This document shows positions 10,466-17,406 of a stretch of 64,000 bases of DNA, in pieces. Made by a program: the position numbers and the translations under genes. Position 1 is the stretch's first letter. Every line of letters starts with the position of its first letter. The notes below the pieces were generated by a model. The model worked only from the letters and a program-made list of their open reading frames with translations. It searched no databases and was not told the DNA's origin. The DNA is from an uncultured Clostridia bacterium (GTDB lineage: Bacteria; Bacillota; Clostridia; Christensenellales; CAG-314), in NCBI GenBank assembly GCA_947053925.1, contig CAMRUG010000005.1, forward strand, positions 17,743 through 81,742, given 5' to 3'.

Positions 10466-10672
10466 TTATTCTCTCCCAATTAATTCATCAACACTACAGT
10501 CAAAGTAATCCGCAAGCAACCATAAACTTGTTATACTAGGTTCCTTTTTCTTATTAAGCCACGCACTGATCGCACTTTGCGCAACCCCTATTTCTTTTGA
10601 TAGTGCTACTTGATTTACCGAGTACTCCATCATCATTCGTTTTAAATTTTCATCGAATTTAATATTAATCAT
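10466..10672 (-). CDS. XRE-family HTH repressor of the inserted cassette
   Basis: A 68-residue, single-domain HTH_3 protein (QVALSKEIGVAQSAISAWLNKKKEP is the helix-turn-helix), with the C-terminus DYFDCSVDELIGRE typical of Cro/CI-like repressors. It is divergent from the membrane gene at 10742, and the 69 nt between the two ATGs contain two related inverted repeats. Its own promoter (TATAAT at 10679-10684 on the minus strand) ends 6 nt before the ATG and there is no SD, so its mRNA is likely leaderless, as for lambda cI from PRM. It most likely represses itself and its neighbour. Confidence 0.85.
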   Translation of the reverse strand: MINIKFDENLKRMMMEYSVNQVALSKEIGVAQSAISAWLNKKKEPSITSLWLLADYFDCSVDELIGRE

Positions 10673-10673
10673 A

Positions 10674-10728
10674 TTGACATTATATCTCCATGGTGTTATA
10701 CTAATAAAAAATATCTCTATGGAGATAT
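10674..10728 (+). promoter_or_regulatory. divergent promoter with twin operators
   Basis: On the + strand: TTGACA (10674-10679), a 17-bp spacer and TATACT (10697-10702). The perfect inverted repeat ATATCTC-TATG-GAGATAT (10711-10728) sits just past the expected +1. A second, imperfect copy, TATATCTCCATGG (10681-10693), fills the spacer. A repressor bound at either would block RNA polymerase. The minus-strand -10 of the XRE gene overlaps the first operator. The XRE protein is the obvious ligand (inference). Confidence 0.8.
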
Positions 10729-10741
10729 AAGGAGTGCTATC

Positions 10742-11521
10742 ATGTTTGGATATTATATAGTTAATTTTATAAGAGGACTACTGGTCAACATTCTGTTCTT
10801 TATACTATGCGGTTTGTTTATGGCTATATTTATAGCCATAAGTCCAATTGCTCAAATCATAATCCCGTGCGCTTTCGGTTTGATTATCTTGATAATCGCA
10901 TTAATTTTATATATCAAGTGTTCTGATAAAGTATATTGGTTGTTCGGCATAAGCAGAGAAAACGAATTTGTCTCTCAATACGATATTAGTCTCTATAACA
11001 CTGGAGAGCAGCAAAAAATTGTGGGGAACAAAGCCATTGTCAAACGTGCTGCGAGCAAACGCCCTATATATGCATGCTGGGCATATATATGCCTTATACC
11101 GCATTTGGTTGCAGCAATAGTATGTGCAATATATGCCGCAAAATTCCTCAACAATTCTGGTGAATCAATTTTGCCTATTTTTCTAATGCCAATTGCTGTC
11201 TTTCAATCCGTCTATTTTCTTCTCCGTTTGATATTTTATATTCGTTCTACTTGTTTTAAATGTGGAAAAATATTCTGTTTTGTAGAAACAAACAGCGATC
11301 AAAAATCATACATGTCCGAATTTGAGAAAGACAGAGAAACCAGTGAAAATGTAGGCAGTATATATTCTGGCGGCGACAAAATTGCCGATGTTTACAAAAA
11401 AGGTATAACAACCGATACTTATGTTGGAATTTCAAGCAAGACAACACATTATTGTAATTGTTTATATTGCAGAAAAGCCACTGTCAAAACAACAGAATAT
11501 GTGGATGCATGGAAAAAATAA
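10742..11521 (+). CDS. membrane protein with C-terminal Cys-rich (zinc-ribbon-like) region, cassette cargo
   Basis: A 259-residue protein with a good SD (AAGGAG, 7 nt spacing). Hydrophobic segments lie at about 5-30, 33-60, 105-130 and 140-165. A soluble tail of about 90 residues follows, with CFKCGK soon after the last segment and CNCLYC near the end, spaced like a four-Cys zinc ribbon. It is controlled by the divergent XRE repressor. I do not recognise the family. A repressor plus a membrane effector on a repeat-bounded insert is a layout seen in selfish or defence modules, but nothing in the sequence proves such a role. Confidence 0.7.
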   Translation: MFGYYIVNFIRGLLVNILFFILCGLFMAIFIAISPIAQIIIPCAFGLIILIIALILYIKCSDKVYWLFGISRENEFVSQYDISLYNTGEQQKIVGNKAIVKRAASKRPIYACWAYICLIPHLVAAIVCAIYAAKFLNNSGESILPIFLMPIAVFQSVYFLLRLIFYIRSTCFKCGKIFCFVETNSDQKSYMSEFEKDRETSENVGSIYSGGDKIADVYKKGITTDTYVGISSKTTHYCNCLYCRKATVKTTEYVDAWKK

Positions 11522-11570
11522 ATTTTAAATTTTTATATTGCCACCATACTGAATATTTTGGCAAACAAAA

Positions 11571-11708
11571 TCTCATTAACTTTAAAAACGGTTATTCGCT
11601 TAAAAAGGAATAACCGTATTTATATTTAATTCTTTATACAATACTTTAAGATAACATTGCTTTGACTATTGCGCCCGCCCATTTTAAATATGTCGGAAGC
11701 GTTTCGTC
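11571..11708. repeat. right copy of 139-bp direct repeat
   Basis: Contains the terminator hairpin (ACGGTTATTC 11588-11597 / GAATAACCGT 11608-11617) and runs into the 3' end of the intact HTH gene, to about codon 20 from its stop. Partner of 10219-10357. Confidence 0.9.
11584..11625. terminator. bidirectional terminator, right repeat copy
   Basis: The same hairpin as at 10235-10272. It serves the cassette membrane gene (+) and the HTH/beta-repeat gene (-). Confidence 0.75.
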
Positions 11709-12452
11709 GATTAGTTGCTTGGCTTGAAGTTTAACTTCGTCCGTCAGTCTGCCCGTATGGGTGAAAATTTCGCCGAAGGCTTTACGGCCGCCTATCGCTA
11801 TTGCGCCGCGCGCGTTTGCCCCTACCGCGACATACCGTCCTATTGCAACTGCGCCCACCGAGACATCGCCTATTGCAACCGCTCCCAAAGAGAATACGCC
11901 TACGCTGACCGCTCCTACAGAAAATATACCCGCGGAGATTGTTCCGACGCTGATAAGCGCCGCGCTTAAAAGACCAACCGAAAAAAGGAATCCCAAAGAC
12001 AGCGTGCCGCAGGAAATAACCCCGAGAGACAAAACCCCGACAGATATTATACCGGTGGATTTAACGCCGACTGCGAGTATACCTCGCGCGTTTACGCCTA
12101 CCGCAATAATACCTCGCGCGTTTTTTGCAACGTGCCACAAAGGCAACCCCCACAGCGTTTTTTTACTTTTACGCTCTTTACTCTTTACCGGTAAAATTTC
12201 GCCCGAAGCGCTACTGTCTTGCGCGCTGTTTGTCGAAGCGGAACGGGCGTTATGTTCGGTATTCAACAGCAAATAATCTGATGAACAGTTAAACAACTCG
12301 CACATTTTTACCAACTTATCCGTTTCGGGATAAGCAATGTCGCTTTCCCATTTGCTTACTGATTGCCGAGATACTCCCAACACATCCGCCAGTTGTTCCT
12401 GCGTATAATTGTACTCTCGGCGCAATTTTGCCAACTTATCGCCAAACGTCAT
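11646..12452 (-). CDS. XRE-family HTH protein fused to a Gly/Val/Ala hexad-repeat (beta-helix-like) domain
   Basis: A 268-residue protein. Residues about 1-65 are an HTH_3 DNA-binding domain (QEQLADVLGVSRQSVSKWESD). A polar linker follows, then at about 110-240 a run of short repeats of the form (V/I)(S/A)(V/I)G(A/V/I) giving many SVG and AVG units, as in bactofilin-like or hexapeptide beta-helices. The last 30 residues are helical. The ATG at 12452 has AAGGAGT 8 nt upstream; the track start at 12494 has no SD. Such fusions occur in Clostridia, with unknown ligands. The 3' end of this gene is duplicated at 10219-10357. Confidence 0.8.
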   Translation of the reverse strand: MTFGDKLAKLRREYNYTQEQLADVLGVSRQSVSKWESDIAYPETDKLVKMCELFNCSSDYLLLNTEHNARSASTNSAQDSSASGEILPVKSKERKSKKTLWGLPLWHVAKNARGIIAVGVNARGILAVGVKSTGIISVGVLSLGVISCGTLSLGFLFSVGLLSAALISVGTISAGIFSVGAVSVGVFSLGAVAIGDVSVGAVAIGRYVAVGANARGAIAIGGRKAFGEIFTHTGRLTDEVKLQAKQLIDETLPTYLKWAGAIVKAMLS

Positions 12453-12654
12453 AAAACAAAACTCCTTCAAATCTAAATAAATTATACCCCACATCAGACA
12501 AAAACTCTACCGCTTTGCAGTTTCTTATTGTAAACTTACGGTTGCGTTTTGGCAGAAATTATTCTTTTAAATAAAAAAAATACACAAATTATTATTCAAA
12601 TTAAATTTGCTTAACAGCGACTTGACAATTTTTGTTGCGAAAAAAAACGACAGC

Positions 12655-12685
12655 AAAAACGGTCGCTCATAAAAAGCAACCGTTT
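12655..12685 (-). terminator. terminator of the alpha/beta hydrolase gene
   Basis: The stem AAACGGT-CGCT / AGCAACCGTTT is followed by TTTTTGCTG on the minus strand, directly after the stop of the 12704-13615 gene. Confidence 0.75.
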
Positions 12686-12703
12686 GATTGAAATTTATTA
12701 AAA

Positions 12704-13615
12704 TTATTGATTATCTGTAAGTTTTGCGTCTAGCCAATCGGATATATCTTTGTAAACTTCCGCTTTACAGGTCTCGTTCAAAATTTCGTGGCGCGCGCCT
12801 TCGTACAGTTTCATTGTAACGTCCGTTACGCCGACTTTATTGATATAAAACTTGTTCAGCTTTTTTACGCCCTTGCCGTATTCGCCTACAGGGTCGTTGT
12901 CTCCGGCAACAAGTAAAATTGGCTTGTTTACGTCTATTTGTTTGAAATATTCTTTTTTGTACAGTTTAGCAATACCGTTCATAAACGTTCTGTAAAAATT
13001 AGCGGAACAATTATACGAGCAAAATTCGTCTTCGTTGTACTTTTTTACTTCCGCTTCGTCGCGGTTGAGCCAAGCGTTATGCCCTGCAATTTTCTTTTCG
13101 TATTGTTTAAAAGAAAGATTGACTATTAAATCCGCAGGGTAACGTCCGCCCTTGTTGCGGCACATATTTTTTGCAACGACACGGCAAAGCGAATAACTTG
13201 CGCCCTTGATATAGTTAGAACCGACAAGCACAAAACCTTTGACGTCAGGATTTTCTTCCACAACTGCTTGGGTTATAAAACTGCCGTAACTGTGTCCCAT
13301 CATAAACAGCGGCAAATTGTATTTTTCGCGGCAATAATCGAGCAAGGTCAACTGGTCGCGGACGTTATTAGTCCACATATCGCCCTCTTCGTACCCCAAA
13401 CTGTCGCGTTCGGCAGTTAAGCCGTGTCCGCGGTGATCGTTCATAACGACAATGTAACCGCAACCGTTTAAATAACGGGCAAAATCGTCGTATCTGGCGG
13501 AATGTTCTACCATTCCGTGCGCTATTTTTACTACTGCTTTAGGGGATTTAACGTCATCCCAAACGTATAGTTTTATTTTACGACCGTCGTGAGAAGTAAA
13601 ATCAGACAATACCAT
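12704..13615 (-). CDS. alpha/beta hydrolase, monoacylglycerol lipase / lysophospholipase-like
   Basis: A 303-residue cytosolic protein of the Hydrolase_4 (S33-like) family. HGMVEHS near residue 35 is the oxyanion-side signature. The nucleophile elbow is GHSYGS (about 108-113), the acid lies in VAGDNDPVGEYG and the catalytic His in YEGARHEILNE, so the triad is complete. There is no signal peptide. The SD GGGAG precedes the ATG. Monocistronic with its own terminator. The likely reaction is hydrolysis of monoacylglycerols or lysophospholipids; the true substrate cannot be read from sequence. Confidence 0.85.
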   Translation of the reverse strand: MVLSDFTSHDGRKIKLYVWDDVKSPKAVVKIAHGMVEHSARYDDFARYLNGCGYIVVMNDHRGHGLTAERDSLGYEEGDMWTNNVRDQLTLLDYCREKYNLPLFMMGHSYGSFITQAVVEENPDVKGFVLVGSNYIKGASYSLCRVVAKNMCRNKGGRYPADLIVNLSFKQYEKKIAGHNAWLNRDEAEVKKYNEDEFCSYNCSANFYRTFMNGIAKLYKKEYFKQIDVNKPILLVAGDNDPVGEYGKGVKKLNKFYINKVGVTDVTMKLYEGARHEILNETCKAEVYKDISDWLDAKLTDNQ

Positions 13616-13846
13616 TATTTAAATTCTCCCTTTGTATTATAGTCTCGGCAAAAAACCGATAATTGCTTAATATAATTATATTATAGCAAGAAATCGGTGT
13701 CAATACCGTTTTTTATCCATAAATGTGGAAAAAAACGCAAATTTATATGTTTACAGATGCAAAAAACACTTCTGCTGTCGGTACGGACAGAAAAAACCGT
13801 CTTATTGCCAAGTTATAATAATCGATATTATACATACACTATCTGT

Positions 13847-14881
13847 ATGAAAATAGTATTCTCGGGCGGCGGCACGGCAGGACACGTTACGCCGAATCTT
13901 GCCTTAATCGACAAACTGCAAAACGAAGAGCTTTATTATATCGGCTCGGACGGAATGGAAAAAAACATTACAAAGCCGTACATTGAAGACGGCAGAATAA
14001 AAGAATACCGCGAAATAACCGCAAACAAACTGCAGCGCAAACTGACGTTAAAAAACTTTGCGCTGCCCTTTCAGTTGATAAAAAGCGTAAGGCAGGCAAA
14101 AAAACACTTGAAAGAACTACGACCCGACATTGTTTTCAGCAAAGGCGGTTTTGTAGGATTGCCTGTAATCATTGCGGCAAAACGGCTCGGTATTCCGTCC
14201 ATTATTCACGAAAGCGATATGACGTTGGGACTGGCCAACCGCATATCCAAAATGTTCGCAACCGAATTTTTGGCGTCTTTCCCCTGCGACAAAAAAGCCA
14301 AAGTCGTAGGTCTTATAATACGCGAAGAAATCATAAAAGGCGACAGACAAAAAGGACTTGCCGATATGGGCTTTGACGGACGCAAACCTATACTGCTTGT
14401 AATGGGCGGAAGTTTGGGTGCGGCTGCGCTTAATAATGCGGTAAAAGAAAACGCGCAACTTGCAGACACTTTCGATATATTTGTAATTACCGGAAAAAAC
14501 AAACAAATTGACTGCGGCTTTGTAAAACAAGCGGAATACATTACTAATATGGGCGATATTTTTGCCGCGGCAAGCGTATGTCTTACGCGCGCAGGTTCGA
14601 CAAGCCTTGCGGAGTTGACTCTTGCAAACGTACCGTTTGTTACCGTGCCTCTTACAAAATGCTCCCGCGGAGAACAGGTAAAAAATGCCAAATGGTTTGT
14701 TGACCGCGGACTAGGGATACAAGTATCAGAAGAAAACCTTGCGGGTAAATTGTCTGCTTCGGTAAAAGCCGCGTACGATAACCGTCAAACGATAATTCGC
14801 AAACAGAATTTGCACAAAGACATTTACGGAACGGATAAAACTATAGACGAGATACTGAAATTTAAGAACAGGCATAAATAA
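13847..14881 (+). CDS. murG: MurG, UDP-GlcNAc:undecaprenyl-PP-MurNAc-pentapeptide GlcNAc transferase
   Basis: A 344-residue peripheral membrane glycosyltransferase that makes lipid II. The N-terminal GT28 motif is FSGGGTAGHVTPN, the lipid-facing loop contains FSKGGFVGLPV, and the C-terminal donor-site motifs are MGGSLGAAALN and TRAGSTSLAEL. The track start (13697) adds 50 unrelated residues; family alignment and promoter position both point to the ATG at 13847. No SD is visible. TTGCCA plus TTATAC would start transcription about 6 nt upstream, though a perfect TATAAT at 13814 could give a leader of about 21 nt. It is a lone gene here, away from any mur/dcw cluster. Confidence 0.92.
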   Translation: MKIVFSGGGTAGHVTPNLALIDKLQNEELYYIGSDGMEKNITKPYIEDGRIKEYREITANKLQRKLTLKNFALPFQLIKSVRQAKKHLKELRPDIVFSKGGFVGLPVIIAAKRLGIPSIIHESDMTLGLANRISKMFATEFLASFPCDKKAKVVGLIIREEIIKGDRQKGLADMGFDGRKPILLVMGGSLGAAALNNAVKENAQLADTFDIFVITGKNKQIDCGFVKQAEYITNMGDIFAAASVCLTRAGSTSLAELTLANVPFVTVPLTKCSRGEQVKNAKWFVDRGLGIQVSEENLAGKLSASVKAAYDNRQTIIRKQNLHKDIYGTDKTIDEILKFKNRHK

Positions 14882-14960
14882 TATATTCTCTTATAAATTT
14901 TTTACATTTTACGATATTACTAACTACACAGATTTGAATCTGATTCAATTAAATAAATAA

Positions 14961-14998
14961 CCGCCGACATACGGAGTGCATAGTAACAGTCGGCGGAT
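14961..14998 (+). terminator. hairpin downstream of murG
   Basis: An 8-bp GC-rich stem, CCGCCGAC / GTCGGCGG, followed only by ATTTCTAATT. Probably the murG terminator; the T-run is weak. Confidence 0.55.
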
Positions 14999-15126
14999 TT
15001 CTAATTAGAGTTAAATACGATTAACGTAAAGGCGCAGTTAACATTGTTTTCCTTGTTTACGGCAATACATTTAACGGCGCGATAGAAAATCGCTTTTCTA
15101 TTTGATCAGTTTGTTATCTTTAAGTC

Positions 15127-15380
15127 CTAAGGTACGAACACCAGACAAATAGCAGAAAACACAAAAATAAACGTCGCCGTGATGCCTATTGAAGATACGA
15201 TGCACCACGTTTTTTGCATTTGGGTATACTTTTTTAAAATGATACAAGAAGCAATAAATATCCCAATTACAATAATCAGTGTCAAAATACCTATTAAAAA
15301 ATTTTCAGTGCTTACAGCCCCCCTACAGAAACTGCCAAAGTGTCGAAAACGCTTTCCAAAATTTTCAAAAGAAATTTCAT
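15127..15380 (-). pseudogene. small two-TM membrane protein gene split by a frameshift at a G6 tract
   Basis: A strong SD (AGGAGGT) 10 nt before the ATG at 15378-15380 starts MKFLLKILESVFDTLAVSVGG, which stops at 15312-15314 just after six consecutive Gs (CCCCCC at 15318-15323 on the + strand). One extra G would join it to a second frame, ...AVSTENFLIGILTLII..., giving about 84 residues with two transmembrane helices and a stop at 15127. The gene is either phase-variable, recently broken, or affected by a sequencing/assembly error. Function unknown. The + strand ORF at 15179 is its shadow. Confidence 0.7.
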
Positions 15381-15472
15381 TGATTTAAAAACCTCCTATC
15401 TAAGTTGACAAAAATTACTTTAACGTGCATATACCGTATATACGAGATAATTTTTACAAAAAACGTCTTTAT

Positions 15473-17359
15473 TCAATTTGCAGTTTCGGCAACGGTTTCC
15501 CACTCCTGAATTTTTTGTTCCAATTCGGCATTAGCTTTATTTAAACGTTCGAGAACGGGGGCGAGTTTTGTATAGTCTCCCGTTATATCGGGTTCAGCTA
15601 ATTGTATATTTAAACTTTCGATTTCGCTTTCCAAATCAGTTATTGACTGTTCTATTTCTTTAAGTTTTTTTGCTCTGTTTGTTTGCTCGGCACGCTGACG
15701 CGCATTGCGGTAATTGCTGTTTGCGGACTTATTTATCTGCTGAGGCTTGGGCGTTTCGCACTGCTTGCGCGATATATAACTGTCGTAGTTACCCTCGTAA
15801 CAGTTAACGGCTGAGTTTTCCAGCACGGCAATTTTGCTTGCAAGGCTGTTGACGAAATATCTGTCGTGAGAGACGAAAAGCAATGTTCCCGTGTATCTTT
15901 TCAGCGCCTCTTCGAGCGCTTCGCGGCTGGGCAAATCCAAATGGTTTGTAGGCTCGTCCAACAACAGCAGATTGTTATCCTTTGCCATAATCATTGCCAG
16001 TCCTAACTTGGCGCGTTCGCCGCCCGACAAGTCGGACACTAATTTATAAACGTCGTCCGCGCCCAAAGTAACCCTTGCAAGCAAGTTACGAACTTCTGTC
16101 TGAGACATTTTGGTATTGTCAAACCACAACTGGTCTATTACGCGCTTGCTGCCGTCCAGGTTAATATTCTCCTGATCGTAGTAACCCATTCGGACGTTCT
16201 TGCCGAATACGATTTTACCTGCGTCTTCCGGTTTTAACGCCGCAATGCGCTTGATGAGAGTGGACTTGCCCGTACCGTTTAAACCGAGCAAAGCAACCCG
16301 CTCGCCGCGCTTTAAAGTAAGGTTTACGTTATCAAGAAGCCGTCTCGAGCCGTATCCTAGGCTCAAATTTGCTATTGTAAGCGGAAATTCGCTTGATTCG
16401 GTTGAATAGTCGAATTTAAAACAAGGCGGTTTTTCGTCGCGTTTAGGGGCTTCTATTATTTCCATTTTTTCAAGCGTTTTTTCGCGGGATTTTGCCATAT
16501 CGGCGGTGGACGCGCGCACCTTGTTACGAGCTATATAATCGGTAAGTTTAGCAATTTCCTTTTGCTGTTTTTCGTATTCGCGCGCTTGGTTTTCCTGACG
16601 TTCCGCTTTTAAATACTTATATTTTGTATAGTTTCCCTTGTATGTCTGTATTTCCCGATGCTGAACGTCCCACACCGTTGTACACAGTTTATCCAAAAAA
16701 TATCTGTCGTGAGACACTACTATTAACGTTGATTTTTTGTCGGACAAAAACGTTTCCAGCCAGTCCAGAGTTTTGTAATCCAAATGGTTTGTAGGCTCGT
16801 CCAAAATAAGCAGTTCGGGGCGTAGGAGCAATAGTTTGCACAAAGCCGCTTTTGTCTTTTCGCCGCCCGAAAGCGTATCAACTATACGGTCGGAAAATTC
16901 GCCCATTCCCATACCGTTGATTACGGTACGGACTTTTACCTCAGTATCATAGGCTTCGGACACGTCTGCTTCCACCGTCAATTTGTGGTATTTGTCGGCA
17001 AGGCGCTGATAATCCGTACCGTCAGCGTCGCAAAGCGACATTTCCGTTGCCGCGGCGTTAATTTCTGCAAGCAATTTTGTCTGTCTGTTAAATACCGTCA
17101 TCATTTCGTCAAACAAAGTATTGGACGAAGTAAAATTGCAGTTTTGGCGCAAAAAGCCTATTGTCAATCCGTTACGCTTGTAAAGCGAACCGCTGAACAA
17201 TTCTAAATCTCCGACAATACAATTGAGCAAAGTAGATTTACCTGCGCCGTTTGCGCCCACTACGCCTATATTGTCGCCCTCGTTAACGTCAAGGTTTACG
17301 TTATTAAAAATCGTAACGTCGCCGAAACGGAATTGCCCCGACTTTATTTGTATCAGCAT
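15473..17359 (-). CDS. ABC-F family ATPase (translation factor / ribosome-protection type)
   Basis: A 628-residue cytosolic protein with two ATP-binding cassettes and no membrane domain. Walker A motifs are GANGAGKST and GLNGTGKST, signatures LSGGEKTKA and LSGGERAKL, and Walker B LLILDEPTNHLD and LLLLDEPTNHLD. A charged linker (about 235-310) lies between the cassettes, and a Uup/YdiF/YfmR-like coiled coil (about 545-625) ends the protein. ABC-F proteins bind the ribosomal E site and relieve stalling or antibiotic block; this architecture is closer to housekeeping YdiF/YfmR than to Vga/Msr types. The SD AGGAG lies within a few nt of a terminator hairpin placed before the gene. Confidence 0.92.
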   Translation of the reverse strand: MLIQIKSGQFRFGDVTIFNNVNLDVNEGDNIGVVGANGAGKSTLLNCIVGDLELFSGSLYKRNGLTIGFLRQNCNFTSSNTLFDEMMTVFNRQTKLLAEINAAATEMSLCDADGTDYQRLADKYHKLTVEADVSEAYDTEVKVRTVINGMGMGEFSDRIVDTLSGGEKTKAALCKLLLLRPELLILDEPTNHLDYKTLDWLETFLSDKKSTLIVVSHDRYFLDKLCTTVWDVQHREIQTYKGNYTKYKYLKAERQENQAREYEKQQKEIAKLTDYIARNKVRASTADMAKSREKTLEKMEIIEAPKRDEKPPCFKFDYSTESSEFPLTIANLSLGYGSRRLLDNVNLTLKRGERVALLGLNGTGKSTLIKRIAALKPEDAGKIVFGKNVRMGYYDQENINLDGSKRVIDQLWFDNTKMSQTEVRNLLARVTLGADDVYKLVSDLSGGERAKLGLAMIMAKDNNLLLLDEPTNHLDLPSREALEEALKRYTGTLLFVSHDRYFVNSLASKIAVLENSAVNCYEGNYDSYISRKQCETPKPQQINKSANSNYRNARQRAEQTNRAKKLKEIEQSITDLESEIESLNIQLAEPDITGDYTKLAPVLERLNKANAELEQKIQEWETVAETAN

Positions 17360-17369
17360 ATTTTCTCCT

Positions 17370-17403
17370 AAAAATTACGGCGTAAGAATATCCTACGCCG
17401 TAA
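17370..17403 (-). terminator. terminator/attenuator between the P-type ATPase and ABC-F genes
   Basis: A perfect 10-bp stem, TTACGGCGTA / TACGCCGTAA, followed on the minus strand by T5 that runs straight into the ABC-F SD (TTTTTAGGAG). The intergenic gap is only 47 nt. ABC-F expression therefore needs readthrough or a promoter inside the ATPase gene. Confidence 0.8.
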
Positions 17404-17406
17404 CGG

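Larger units (their letters stand above)
10358..11570. mobile_element. inserted two-gene cassette bounded by direct repeats
   Basis: This 1.2-kb segment lies between two copies of a 139-bp sequence taken from the 3' end of the adjacent gene. It holds a divergent XRE repressor and a membrane/zinc-ribbon protein with a shared, palindrome-bearing control region. Codon choice looks plainer here, with few of the GCG/CGC codons common in the neighbours. There is no integrase or transposase, so how it moved is unknown. Confidence 0.6.
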
